NCBI RefSeq assembly: GCF_001660815.1
Contig: NZ_LYMI01000078.1
Location: 1-64,000, forward strand
DNA length: 64,000 nucleotides
DNA from: Xanthomonas nasturtii
GTDB lineage: Bacteria; Pseudomonadota; Gammaproteobacteria; Xanthomonadales; Xanthomonadaceae
Reading direction: 5' to 3'
Shown here: positions 28,510-36,470 of the stretch, one piece after another
Layout of the letters: every line of letters begins with the position of its first letter
Numbering within the stretch: position 1 is the stretch's first letter
Notes under the pieces: model-generated
What the model was told of the DNA's origin: nothing
Database searches by the model: none
The model's input: the letters and a program-made list of their open reading frames with translations, nothing else
Position numbers and translations under genes: made by a program

Positions 28510-29135
28510 TGAACGCCACCGTGGAAACCAATGCCGAACGCGCCGCGTTGATCGACCGCCTGCAAGGCGCGCTCGACGCACTGGAAAGCGGTGACGAAGC
28601 AGCGTGGAAGCGCGAGGTCGACCACCTCGCCGCCCTGCGCACGCGTCCGATGATGCAGGGCCTGAGCCGGCTCGCCCGCGAACTTGGCCAGGCACTGGGC
28701 GAACTGCCCACCGTGCCCGAAGAGGCCGGCGAACTGGACGATGCGTGTTCGCGCCTGGACCACGTGGTGGAAATGACCGAAAAGGCCAGCCATCGCACGC
28801 TGGATCTGGTCGAAGAATGCCGCGAGCTGGCCAACCAGTTGCGCGATGGCGGTCTGAATCAGGACCAGGGCGCGTTGCTGGAAAAGATGCGCCACAACCT
28901 GACCGAGCTGTCGCTGGCGCAGAGCTACCAGGACCTGAGCGGGCAGATCATCCGGCGCGTGGCCGGCATCGTGCGGCGCGTGCATGAAGGCTTTGGCGCG
29001 CTCGGCCTGCCGCCGAAGAGCACCGAACCGAAGAAAGACGACGGCGGTCTTGCCGGTCCTGCAGTCAAGGGCCTGGACCGTCACGCGGTGTCGCAGGACG
29101 ACGCCGATGACCTGCTGTCCGGATTGGGGTTGTAA
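28509..29135 (+). CDS. cheZ: CheY-P phosphatase CheZ
   Basis: CheZ removes phosphate from CheY. The 208-residue helical protein has the active-site region QSYQDLSGQIIRRV, with the catalytic Gln at about residue 146. The C-terminal tail DDADDLLSGLGL is the CheY-binding peptide. ATG 28509 overlaps the last base of cheY. cheA follows after two bases. Confidence 0.93.
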   Translation: MNATVETNAERAALIDRLQGALDALESGDEAAWKREVDHLAALRTRPMMQGLSRLARELGQALGELPTVPEEAGELDDACSRLDHVVEMTEKASHRTLDLVEECRELANQLRDGGLNQDQGALLEKMRHNLTELSLAQSYQDLSGQIIRRVAGIVRRVHEGFGALGLPPKSTEPKKDDGGLAGPAVKGLDRHAVSQDDADDLLSGLGL

Positions 29136-29137
29136 CC

Positions 29138-30796
29138 ATGAGTGCTGTTCCAGACGATATTGCTGCCGATTTCATCGTCGAGGCCCAGGAAATCCTGGAT
29201 CGCCTCGGCGAACAGCTGGTGTCGCTGGAACAGACACCAGACGAGGCCGACCAACTCAACGCGGTGTTCCGCGGCTTCCACACGCTCAAGGGCGGCGCCG
29301 GCTTTCTGGCGATCAAACCGATGGTGGAGCTGTGCCACGCCGCTGAAGAAACCCTCGGCATGGCGCGCTCCGGCCAGGCGGTGCTGCAGGCGCATCACTT
29401 CGATGCCGCGCAGCAATCGCTGGATTATCTGCAGGCCATGCTGGATGCGATGGGCACGGGCGAACCGGTACCGCACGCGCCGGCCGCGTTGATTGCACAG
29501 TTCGATGCAAAGAGCGGCCCGCCGGCGGTCAAGGCCGTGCCGCAGGCAGCCGCTGCCAAACCGGCGGGCGCCGCACATGCCGACGATGCGCATGCGCCCG
29601 CTCCCAAGGCGGCCGGCAAAGGCGCAGCCAAGGGCGGCACCGAAGCCGAACAGACCGTGCGCGTGGATACCAAACGCCTGGACGCCATCGTCAACCTGAT
29701 CGGCGAACTGGTGCTCTCGCGTAACCGCTTGAAGACCTTGCGCACCCGCCTGCGCGATGAAGAACTCGACCGCGCGGTGAGTACGCTGGACATCGCCACC
29801 GCACGCCTGCAGACCGCGGTCATGCGCACCCGCATGCAGCCGGTCAGCAAGGTGTTTTCGCGCTTTCCCAAGGTCGCCCGCGACGTCGCGCGCTCCTTGT
29901 CCAAGGAAGTGGAGCTGGAACTGATCGGCGCCGAGACCGAGCTAGACCGTAATCTGGTCGAGGCGCTGGCCGACCCGCTGGTGCACCTGGTGCGCAACGC
30001 CATCGACCACGGCATCGAATCGCCGGCCCTGCGCGAAGCCACCGGCAAACCGCGTAGCGGCCATGTGCGCCTGTCCGCACAGCAGGAAGGCGACTACGTC
30101 AGTATCGAGATCCAGGACGACGGCGCCGGCATCGACCCCGAACGCCTGCGCGAGATCGCCCGCAACAAAGGCCTGATCGACGCCGAAGCCGCCGCCCGCC
30201 TGAGCACCGACGAGTGCCTGCATCTGATCTTCATGCCGGGATTTTCCACCAAGGTGGAAGTGACCGACATCTCCGGCCGCGGCGTGGGCATGGACGTGGT
30301 GCAATCGCGCATCCGCGAATTGAGCGGTCAGATCCAGATCCAGTCCGAACTGGGCCGCGGCAGCCGCTTCATGATCCGCGTGCCGCTGACCCTGGCCATC
30401 CTGCCCACGCTGCTGGTGCAGGCCGGCGAAGCGGTCTACGCCTTGCCGCTGGCGCGCGTGGTCGAAGTACTGCACGCCCCGCAGACCTCGCTGGGCTGGT
30501 TCGACGGCCGCGCCGTGCTCGACCGCCGCTCGCACACCCTGCCGCTGATCGACCTGCGCCGCTGGCTGGGCGTGCCTGCCGAACAACCGCCGCTACTGAC
30601 CGTGGTGCTGCTGCAGGCCGGCGAAACCCGCTTCGGCCTGGTGGTAGACCAGGTCCGCGGCCGCGAGGAAGTGGTGATCAAGCCCCTGCCCCGTGCCCTG
30701 CGCGGCCTGCCCGGCTACGCCGGCGCCACCCTGATCGGCGACGGCCGCATGGCGTTGATCCTGGATGTGGATGGATTGCGCTCCAGCGATCATTGA
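29138..30796 (+). CDS. cheA: chemotaxis histidine kinase CheA (first set), without P2 domain
   Basis: CheA phosphorylates CheY in response to receptor signals. The 552-residue protein has an Hpt domain with His48 (GFHTLKGGAGF), then only a short Ala/Lys-rich linker, the dimerisation region (VRVDTKRLDAIVNLIGELVLSRNRL), the HATPase (HLVRNAIDHGIE, DDGAGIDP, FMPGFSTKVEVTDISGRGVGMDVV) and a C-terminal CheW-like domain. A CheY-binding P2 domain is not visible between Hpt and P3, unlike the second CheA at 45620. The gene ends the flhF-cheA unit and is followed by a terminator. No cheB follows. Confidence 0.95.
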   Translation: MSAVPDDIAADFIVEAQEILDRLGEQLVSLEQTPDEADQLNAVFRGFHTLKGGAGFLAIKPMVELCHAAEETLGMARSGQAVLQAHHFDAAQQSLDYLQAMLDAMGTGEPVPHAPAALIAQFDAKSGPPAVKAVPQAAAAKPAGAAHADDAHAPAPKAAGKGAAKGGTEAEQTVRVDTKRLDAIVNLIGELVLSRNRLKTLRTRLRDEELDRAVSTLDIATARLQTAVMRTRMQPVSKVFSRFPKVARDVARSLSKEVELELIGAETELDRNLVEALADPLVHLVRNAIDHGIESPALREATGKPRSGHVRLSAQQEGDYVSIEIQDDGAGIDPERLREIARNKGLIDAEAAARLSTDECLHLIFMPGFSTKVEVTDISGRGVGMDVVQSRIRELSGQIQIQSELGRGSRFMIRVPLTLAILPTLLVQAGEAVYALPLARVVEVLHAPQTSLGWFDGRAVLDRRSHTLPLIDLRRWLGVPAEQPPLLTVVLLQAGETRFGLVVDQVRGREEVVIKPLPRALRGLPGYAGATLIGDGRMALILDVDGLRSSDH

Positions 30797-30863
30797 GGTT
30801 GGGGATTCGGGAATCGGGAATCGGGAATCGTCAAGACGATCCTGGCTGCCTGATCTAACAGAA

Positions 30864-30892
30864 ACGGCCGCGTACTGCGGCCGTTATCGTTT
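30864..30892 (+). terminator. terminator after cheA
   Basis: ACGGCCGC (30864-30871), five-base loop, GCGGCCGT (30877-30884), then TATCGTTT. It lies 67 bases after the cheA stop. Just before it, GGGAATC is repeated in tandem (30807-30828). Confidence 0.7.
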
Positions 30893-30930
30893 CACTACCA
30901 GCATCGCTGCCGATCTATGCCGCTACGCGC

Positions 30931-30999
30931 GCAGGCATGGGCGCGATGGTTTGGCGACGGCCAGGCTGCCGTGGAAGTGAACCTGGAACCGTTATTTCG
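30931..30999. repeat. direct repeat, left copy, flanking effector block
   Basis: GCAGGCATGGGCGCGATGGTTTGGCGA... through GTGGAAGTGAACCTGGAAC and GTTATTTCG. A near copy in the same orientation lies at 34661-34728. The two bracket the minus-strand effector/immunity and SymE genes. Confidence 0.85.
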
Positions 31000-31019
31000 A
31001 ACCGTTATTTCACTAGGCC

Positions 31020-32015
31020 TCACACCATACGGTGTTGAGGCGCAATCGACTGCTCTCGCTGTTGCTCCTGCTGCTGGAATTGCTGTTGGCGCTGCGTTTC
31101 GCCCAAGGCCTGTAATTGCGCCAAGGATTGCTCGACGGGCTGCGCAATCGCATCGCTCGTCTTCATATGCGCCATCTTGTGAGCGGGATCGTTCAACGCA
31201 CCTTCCACAACGAAAACGTTCTCGCCCTGCCGCACGGACTTGGTGTTCTCGCTCAGCACAACATGATCGATTCGCGACAGCCCGTTCTCTTTAGCTAAAT
31301 ACGCGCTGCTTGCTGCCAGCCGTGCGCTGTTGTCGTCGTATTCGCGGCCGAGACCTTGCTCAAGGCGGCGAACGGCCTCTTCGGCTTGGTGATGCAGCGG
31401 ATCTGCTGGCAGCACTCTCGCGAGCTGTGTTGCTTCCTGTAGTGGAGATACCTGCTCACCGGGCGGCTGCGCCTCACCAATCACCTTCTGCCAAAGTTCC
31501 TGCTTGGGCTTCGGATTGTTGTGCTCCTTATTCAACTCACTTTTAGGCACAGGAGCAGGAATGCTCTTGATATCATCTACATTTTCTACGGGTCTGATAT
31601 CCCCCTCAAAGCTTTTATCAACTCCATCTTTTGTCTTCCGGTGCAGTCCAGCGTGATTGAGCGCATCCCATGTGAAGTCGATACAACTGTTTTTAGCACC
31701 GTTATATTCCATATTGAACCCGTGCTTAGCAGGGGCCGCGCCGAAGGCCTCCAGCTTTTCATACTGCGCTTTATCGATCTCCATCGTGCGTGAGTAATAT
31801 GGTTTTTGGTAGGTATCGACGTCATTGAACGAAACTTTTCCTGGCCCTCTAGCCTCGCCATGCTTGATGGGCGAGAACCCATAACTTTTGACAGTCGTTC
31901 CGTCGTCAATCGAGTAGTACATATGGCCACCGAAGGATGTGCCTCCGGCCATCAACGGCGTACCTGCGGCAGCGACGTAGACAGTGACTGCATAGCGCCT
32001 TCCATGATCATCCAT
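31020..32015 (-). CDS. probable type IV secretion antibacterial effector (X-Tfe) with XVIPCD
   Basis: Predicted toxin delivered into rival bacteria by the Xanthomonas X-type IV secretion system. The C-terminal ~120 residues match the XVIPCD export domain: LGREYDDNSARLAASSAYLA, GLSRIDHVVLS, GENVFVVEGALNDPAHK and a Gln-rich tail. The N-terminal ~115 residues have GGHMYYSI followed much later by NSCIDFTWDALNHAG. This His-before-Cys order suggests a permuted NlpC/P60-like papain fold, which would make it an amidase or lipid hydrolase; this is inference. ATG 32015 has AGGGGA six bases upstream; the frame extends to GTG 32030. It directly follows a lipoprotein gene, its likely immunity partner. The secretion machinery is not in this window. 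Confidence 0.8.
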   Translation of the reverse strand: MDDHGRRYAVTVYVAAAGTPLMAGGTSFGGHMYYSIDDGTTVKSYGFSPIKHGEARGPGKVSFNDVDTYQKPYYSRTMEIDKAQYEKLEAFGAAPAKHGFNMEYNGAKNSCIDFTWDALNHAGLHRKTKDGVDKSFEGDIRPVENVDDIKSIPAPVPKSELNKEHNNPKPKQELWQKVIGEAQPPGEQVSPLQEATQLARVLPADPLHHQAEEAVRRLEQGLGREYDDNSARLAASSAYLAKENGLSRIDHVVLSENTKSVRQGENVFVVEGALNDPAHKMAHMKTSDAIAQPVEQSLAQLQALGETQRQQQFQQQEQQREQSIAPQHRMV

Positions 32016-32026
32016 GCTCATTCCCC

Positions 32027-32668
32027 TCACTTTCCTCTGTAGGTGTAAGCGACAAGAAGTTGCGCATTAGCCGCAACCAGGGCCTCGGCGTTCCGATCAA
32101 AGCGCAGTTTGAGCCGATAACGGCCTGGCTGGACAGCATTGCTGTAGCCGAATGCCAACTCCCTGGATGCGGTCTGCTTAGTAGACAAACCGGCGTCCTG
32201 CAGCGTCGTACCGTCCGCATCAAAAGCGAACAGACCAGGAGCCATACCATCAGCTGACAAGGGAATGGACGCCTGCTGACCTACTCCCACACGCTGACTA
32301 CGCTGCAATTCCACGGAGACTGGACCGGATGGTTCAATACGCTCCAAGTGGAGCTCGGCCGAAACACCAGCGCTAATCAGCCTGTCAGCACTTTGGGAGA
32401 CGGCAGTTGGATCGACACCGGTGATCCGCACACCGATGAAAACGGGCGGAGTCGCGTCGTCGGGCAGTGCGGGCACATCGAATTCCAGCTCTGTAGGCCC
32501 ACGATCATGTGGGGTCAAACTCCGTACCAACGGGACGACCGTTCTCATCTCTATCTGCTCCTTTGCGATAGGCACGTTTGCAGGCGGCGGTTGCAGGCTG
32601 CAGCCAGCGATCAGGCAGGTAATCAATGCCGTGAGTGCAAAGCGCATTGGATCGTTTGCAAGGGGCAC
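32027..32668 (-). CDS. lipoprotein, probable immunity protein (X-Tfi) for the effector
   Basis: The 213-residue product starts at GTG 32668 with GGAG seven bases upstream, and has a lipoprotein signal ending LIAGC (Cys at about residue 23). It should therefore be anchored in the envelope, where an effector acting on cell wall or membrane would be blocked. No known enzyme motif is seen; the rest looks like a beta-rich periplasmic domain. It lies just upstream of the XVIPCD effector in the same strand, with a few bases of frame overlap, the standard order of immunity and effector genes in this system. The immunity role is inferred from position and lipobox. Confidence 0.7.
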   Translation of the reverse strand: MPLANDPMRFALTALITCLIAGCSLQPPPANVPIAKEQIEMRTVVPLVRSLTPHDRGPTELEFDVPALPDDATPPVFIGVRITGVDPTAVSQSADRLISAGVSAELHLERIEPSGPVSVELQRSQRVGVGQQASIPLSADGMAPGLFAFDADGTTLQDAGLSTKQTASRELAFGYSNAVQPGRYRLKLRFDRNAEALVAANAQLLVAYTYRGK

Positions 32669-32830
32669 GGCCTTTCTCCAATAAGTGTTGGTGCTGCAGG
32701 GGCAATTTTGACAGTTTTTTCAATGTCATCGTGTCATGCACGCCTCTCAACTACCCCCAATGCCCTATGCACGCATTGCTTTATGAGGCCTGACAATTCC
32801 GGGGCTGAGTGACATGTCCGCTACCTCAGC

Positions 32831-33448
32831 TTATCGGATGTAGACCCATTCGACGCATTTGTGCGCCACCAACTCTTGCGGTTCCGCAGCCTCGCCTCGC
32901 GGAAAGACCTCTACTCGCATTCCTGGGCGCGTAAAGAAATCACTCATCCAGCGCCCGTCTTCGACGATGTTGCGCTCACGCGCAAAGCCCATCTGCTCAA
33001 GCTGCTGGGTGAAACGATCAAAGTCCAGGCGACAAATTTCGGTCATCGCAGGCGATGCACCGGCCACATTGCGACCGAAGCGGAATTCGAACCATCTGCC
33101 ATCAAGCTTGGTTTCATCGACTCCAAATCCATAACTCCAATCCTTAGTGAGCGGGCCGAAGACCCGATATCGGCGTTCGTCGCCTTTCACAGACTGAACC
33201 GCCTGCCCCATCGTGGAATTCAGACGCTCGGGAGTGAAGTCGGAGATGGTCTGGCTGCCCTTGATCAACACAAGCAACTGACCAAGCAAGCCTTCCGCAG
33301 TGGGCTTGTTAGGCGGCACAGCGGTAGGACTGGATGAATTCATGGCAGATGTCTCCGTGACGGTTGCCGGGGCTGGGTTGGCCGCAGTGTGGGCGCATGC
33401 GCCCAGGGCAAAGGTGGCGAGCAAGGCGTAGAGGGGGCGCGCGATCAT
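32831..33448 (-). CDS. putative lipoprotein, possible orphan immunity protein
   Basis: The 205-residue product starts MIARPLYALLATFALGACAHT, a lipoprotein signal with lipobox LGAC. A Pro/Thr/Ser-rich linker follows, then a domain with SYGFGVDETKLDGRWFEFRFGRN and a C-terminal DFFTRPGMRVEVFPRGEA. I do not recognise the family. The open frame runs further upstream to 34102, but that part is low-complexity and overlaps the next genes, so the start at 33448 is preferred. It is next to an effector/immunity pair and has no effector of its own, so an orphan immunity gene is a fair guess. Confidence 0.65.
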   Translation of the reverse strand: MIARPLYALLATFALGACAHTAANPAPATVTETSAMNSSSPTAVPPNKPTAEGLLGQLLVLIKGSQTISDFTPERLNSTMGQAVQSVKGDERRYRVFGPLTKDWSYGFGVDETKLDGRWFEFRFGRNVAGASPAMTEICRLDFDRFTQQLEQMGFARERNIVEDGRWMSDFFTRPGMRVEVFPRGEAAEPQELVAHKCVEWVYIR

Positions 33449-33534
33449 GAAGCGTCCGTTGTGCGCTGGTGCGGCGGGGACGCTAGTGGCATCCGGCACC
33501 GAGGTCAATCGCAAGGGGTCTGCCAGCCGCAGCA

Positions 33535-33951
33535 TCATCGCCGCACGCTGCGCGCCTTGGCCGGCACCTCCACCGGCGGCAACACCTCCATCAACAGCTG
33601 CCCTTCGCTGGCGGTGATGCGTAGCTTGGTGCCGATGGCAAAGCCCAGTTGTTCCAGCCATAGGCCGCTGAGGCGGACGTGGGGCACGTGCTGGTCGCCG
33701 GCGTGGTCGTGGGCGCCGGGGTAATGGGTGTAGCTGACGGTGCATTGGCGCGGGCGGCGGGCGCGGCGGGGTGCGCGTAGCGTGCCGGGGCCTTGCGGGG
33801 AGGCATCCGGGTCGGGCGGCAGCATCGGTGGCAGCTTGGTGCGGTCGGGTTCCACAACGACCCACTGCACGCGCTTGGGCGGCGTGGGGCGCGCACGCGT
33901 GCGGGGGGGCCGTGTGCTGGCAGATGCCGTGGGTGGGCGCCGGCGTGTCAT
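33535..33951 (-). CDS. SymE-like type I toxin
   Basis: The 138-residue product ends with the SymE-type motif: HVRLSGLWLEQLGFAIGTKLRITASEGQLLMEV, an AbrB-like fold. SymE proteins in E. coli are SOS-linked RNA-cutting toxins kept silent by an antisense RNA; activity here is unknown. The N-terminus is Arg/Pro-rich. ATG 33951 has GGAGG four bases upstream and overlaps the stop of the small gene before it. The pair is preceded by a structured leader region. Confidence 0.7.
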   Translation of the reverse strand: MTRRRPPTASASTRPPRTRARPTPPKRVQWVVVEPDRTKLPPMLPPDPDASPQGPGTLRAPRRARRPRQCTVSYTHYPGAHDHAGDQHVPHVRLSGLWLEQLGFAIGTKLRITASEGQLLMEVLPPVEVPAKARSVRR

Positions 33952-34220
33952 GGCACCTCCGGTTGGCGGCGGGTAGCGCCAGGCGCAGCGACACACTGCT
34001 GCAACGCCACGTCGATGCGTGCAGAAAGGCTATGCAAGGCCTGCGACAACACGCCGGGCTGGTTGAGCAACTGCTGCGCAAGATCGTCGCTGGCCTGCTC
34101 AACGGCCGCGCGTGCGGCTAGCCGGCGCAGCACGTCGCCTACCTCGCTCAGCAAGCTGTGGGCGGAAGCTGGCAACAGATAACCCGGCACCGATGCCGGC
34201 ACGGATGGTGCGGTAGACAT
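33948..34220 (-). CDS. small hypothetical protein paired with SymE-like toxin
   Basis: The 90-residue product (MSTAPSVPASVPGYLLPASAHS...) is mostly helical with Leu/Ala-rich stretches (VGDVLRRLAARAAVEQASDDLAQQLL). ATG 34220 has AGGAGGG eight bases upstream, a strong start. The stop overlaps the symE-like start, so they are translated together. Function unknown; it may be a partner of the toxin or itself a toxin of the ptaRNA1-associated kind, which I cannot confirm. Confidence 0.65.
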   Translation of the reverse strand: MSTAPSVPASVPGYLLPASAHSLLSEVGDVLRRLAARAAVEQASDDLAQQLLNQPGVLSQALHSLSARIDVALQQCVAAPGATRRQPEVP

Positions 34221-34271
34221 GGCAACGCCCTCCTGGAACAACCCAAGAACCGCCGCCAACGGCGACGGGAT

Positions 34272-34433
34272 GTCGGGAGGTTCGAAACCGCTAAGAGCCG
34301 GCGGGCGTATTCCCCTTGCGGGTGTTGTATTAGCCGCCCTCCCGACGCAGGCATCGCATCGGCTTGTACCTGCAGGATGCAGGCACAAAAAACCCACCGG
34401 TTTGACGGAGGTGGGTACCGCTCTTAGAGGAGT
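34272..34433 (-). ncRNA. structured leader or antisense RNA region of the SymE-like locus
   Basis: Several nested inverted repeats: GTCGGGAGG (34272-34280) with CCTCCCGAC (34338-34346); TTCGAAACCGCTAAGAGC near 34281-34298 with GCTCTTAGAGGAGTTTCGA near 34413-34432; and two local hairpins (CCTGCAGGATGCAGG and CCCACCGGTTTGACGGAGGTGGG) between them. This lies just upstream of the 90-residue gene, where type I toxins are regulated by antisense RNA. The class (symR-like or ptaRNA1-like) and strand are inferred. Confidence 0.35.
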
Positions 34434-34660
34434 TTCGACGCTCCTTGGGCCTAGATTGCAAGTACGCGGTCTGGCGTGTCAATACACGCTGGCGGGTCTC
34501 GCGCGGCTGTGTGCGCCGCGGCGCAGTTCCATACGGGCCACGCAAGCAGGGTGCCGTCGCCTGATAAGTGCACTTGCCCCCATCACGGTCGATAACGCCT
34601 TCAACCTGTAGGTAATGCAGATGATCCGAGAGCTGGACCGCGCGCCGATACCGCCGCGTG

Positions 34661-34728
34661 GCAGGCATGGGCGCGATGGTTTGGCGATGCCCATGCTACG
34701 TGGAAGTGAACCTGGAACTGTTATTTCG
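34661..34728. repeat. direct repeat, right copy, flanking effector block
   Basis: Same orientation and about 85% the same as 30931-30999 (GCAGGCATGGGCGCGATGGTTTGGCGA, GTGGAAGTGAACCTGGAAC, GTTATTTCG). The stretch at 36655-36691 carries a related CATGGGCGCGA motif in inverted form. Confidence 0.85.
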
Positions 34729-34880
34729 CCGCCCGCAGTCTCCCCAGGCATTGACACAAGGGTATCGTACAAACTGACTTTATCTGGGCCATAGCGGTAG
34801 TCCTGAGCGTGCAAAGTTGGCACCATCAAAATTGCAAGTGAAAGCGACAGAAGAGCAGCCTTCTTTACAGGCCATTGACA
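34729..34880 (-). pseudogene. remnant of an exported protein cut by the direct repeat
   Basis: The minus frame reads KKAALLSLSLAILMVPTLHAQ, a good signal peptide, then DYRYGPDKVSLYDTLVSMPG, and then runs into the repeat at 34728. There is no proper start codon in frame upstream (a TGA intervenes). It looks like the 5' end of a secreted-protein gene that has lost its start and the rest of the gene. Confidence 0.35.
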
Positions 34881-34911
34881 GCCTTCGGATCATAAGCCGC
34901 ATGCACTGAAA

Positions 34912-35226
34912 TCAATCAAAGAACTTACTCAAATCGTCCGAAACCGAGTTAGCGTTAGCAACAACCGCATCAAAAAACCGGACCATCTGATCGAAGTCGC
35001 CATCATCGTCATTTACAACAAAAGGCGTGTATTTATCACCACCCCTAAAACGAAATATGACGCTCTCCCTGTCACGATCCTCGTTGAAATGCCTCTTGAT
35101 ATAGAGGGTAAATTCTTTATGGTCACACACATATGAGCCATATTCTCCCTCACTCCAAACGAGCATACCAGATTCAGTCTGCTGGAAGGCCTTCTTGATA
35201 AACCCCTGAAAAACTTTTGGAATCAC
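34912..35226 (-). CDS. hypothetical protein, third gene of unknown operon
   Basis: The 104-residue product (MIPKVFQGFIKKAFQQTESGML...) is soluble, rich in Phe and acidic residues, with FVVNDDDGDFDQMVRFFDAVVANAN near the end. No family is recognised. GTG 35226 overlaps the stop of the gene before it, so it is translationally coupled. Base use here is lower in GC than in the flagellar genes, suggesting transfer. Confidence 0.6.
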   Translation of the reverse strand: MIPKVFQGFIKKAFQQTESGMLVWSEGEYGSYVCDHKEFTLYIKRHFNEDRDRESVIFRFRGGDKYTPFVVNDDDGDFDQMVRFFDAVVANANSVSDDLSKFFD

Positions 35227-35807
35227 GCAATCTTCTCCTTGACATACTTTGTCTGGCCTTGCTCTTGAGCCAAATGGCCTGATATTTCAAGCAGGGCTCT
35301 TTTAGTTTTTTTAGGGACACCACCCTTAACTGCCTCTGCAGCGCTAAATTCATAAGACTCCAAGATCGTTCGGTTTCTTCGATGGGGAGAATTATCACTC
35401 TTCATTTCAAGCGGAAAAACTCGCGAGTAGAGCCGAATGATTCTTACGATATGGCTTCCAGAAATACCCTCACCTCTGCCAATCCCCTCAAGCGCGGACT
35501 CCACTGCAGCCTGGCATTCCGAGATCTCACGAGCCGTCATCAAGTCTTCTATCACACTGACAACATGTGAGGCCTTCTGCTCCGCGAGCTCAGCGGCACT
35601 TCGTGTACGAGCAAGCTCAATCAATGCAAAGATGACACCGTAAACCGTGAGAAAGGCACTTACGGAACCAAGCGTCTTTGGAATGCCGTCATATAGATCT
35701 TTGTCGTACAAAAAGCATCCAACAGCAACAACAAGGACTGCAAGAAAACATAGCAAATGATCGTATTTGCTTGGAACCCATCTGCGATATCGCGCTTTAA
35801 TACCCAT
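35223..35807 (-). CDS. hypothetical membrane protein, second gene of unknown operon
   Basis: The 194-residue product (MGIKARYRRWVPSKYDHLLCF...) has two membrane segments (about residues 18-36 and 46-66) followed by a helical soluble domain with charged stretches. The two-helix hairpin plus cytoplasmic domain is an arrangement found in several membrane effectors of antiphage or stress systems, but no motif proves this. ATG 35807 starts three bases after the stop of the first gene; the longer open frame is not supported. Confidence 0.6.
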   Translation of the reverse strand: MGIKARYRRWVPSKYDHLLCFLAVLVVAVGCFLYDKDLYDGIPKTLGSVSAFLTVYGVIFALIELARTRSAAELAEQKASHVVSVIEDLMTAREISECQAAVESALEGIGRGEGISGSHIVRIIRLYSRVFPLEMKSDNSPHRRNRTILESYEFSAAEAVKGGVPKKTKRALLEISGHLAQEQGQTKYVKEKIA

Positions 35808-35809
35808 AA

Positions 35810-36352
35810 TTAGCTCAAAACGATATGGGCAATTCCGACAACGACTGCGCCAATTACGAAGTAGCGCCAAAACGTCGCACCCTGGCTGCGCCGTCCCTCA
35901 GCTACAAACTGATTGAACGTGACCCTACGAAATGCGTACATCGAATGCGCAACCATCAGGATCGCCGTCAAGTACGCCTCGTCACTATCGAAGCTTGACC
36001 TGTACTGCATATCCTTGAGTAGCAAATTAACCACAGCCACCGATATTGCCTTGGACTTTGCATCATTGACTTGCTGCATGGACAACATCGTGAACGCGTG
36101 CGCAGCGTCTGCCGTGTCCTTGAACGAATAATTGAACTCGCCCCGATTGAACGTAAGCGCCACGCCGCTCAAACGACGTGCAAAATATTCGGCAAATTCT
36201 TGGTTGTGATCTCGCACAACCACTTGACTGGCGGCGAAGGCCGCCGCCACTATCTGAGCGTCTGATTCTGGCTCGTTGGCCTTATCCATCAACGGTTGCA
36301 GCCGCACAAGGTCATGCGCAAGCTCCGGCGTCATCTTCATCGCGTCGTCCAT
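35810..36352 (-). CDS. hypothetical tail-anchored protein, first gene of unknown operon
   Basis: The 180-residue product (MDDAMKMTPELAHDLVRLQPL...) is mostly helical and ends with one membrane segment (FWRYFVIGAVVVGIAHIVLS), so it is likely anchored in the inner membrane by its tail. No family is recognised. ATG 36352 has AGGGGG just upstream. It leads a three-gene minus-strand unit with the two genes that follow. Confidence 0.6.
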   Translation of the reverse strand: MDDAMKMTPELAHDLVRLQPLMDKANEPESDAQIVAAAFAASQVVVRDHNQEFAEYFARRLSGVALTFNRGEFNYSFKDTADAAHAFTMLSMQQVNDAKSKAISVAVVNLLLKDMQYRSSFDSDEAYLTAILMVAHSMYAFRRVTFNQFVAEGRRSQGATFWRYFVIGAVVVGIAHIVLS

Positions 36353-36470
36353 GCCCCCTGCTTAGCGCATGATAGCTCAGCACAATCCCCATTCCCAACA
36401 GTCCAAACACCGGACCTCAAAAAGGGCGCATGCCTGTGCCCCATGATTGATCACCATCGCGGGATCTCGA

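Noticed and set aside
33449-34102. Extended N-terminus of the lipoprotein gene at 32831
   Set aside because: Would overlap two better-supported genes and read as Pro/Arg/Ala noise; the lipoprotein signal starts at 33448.
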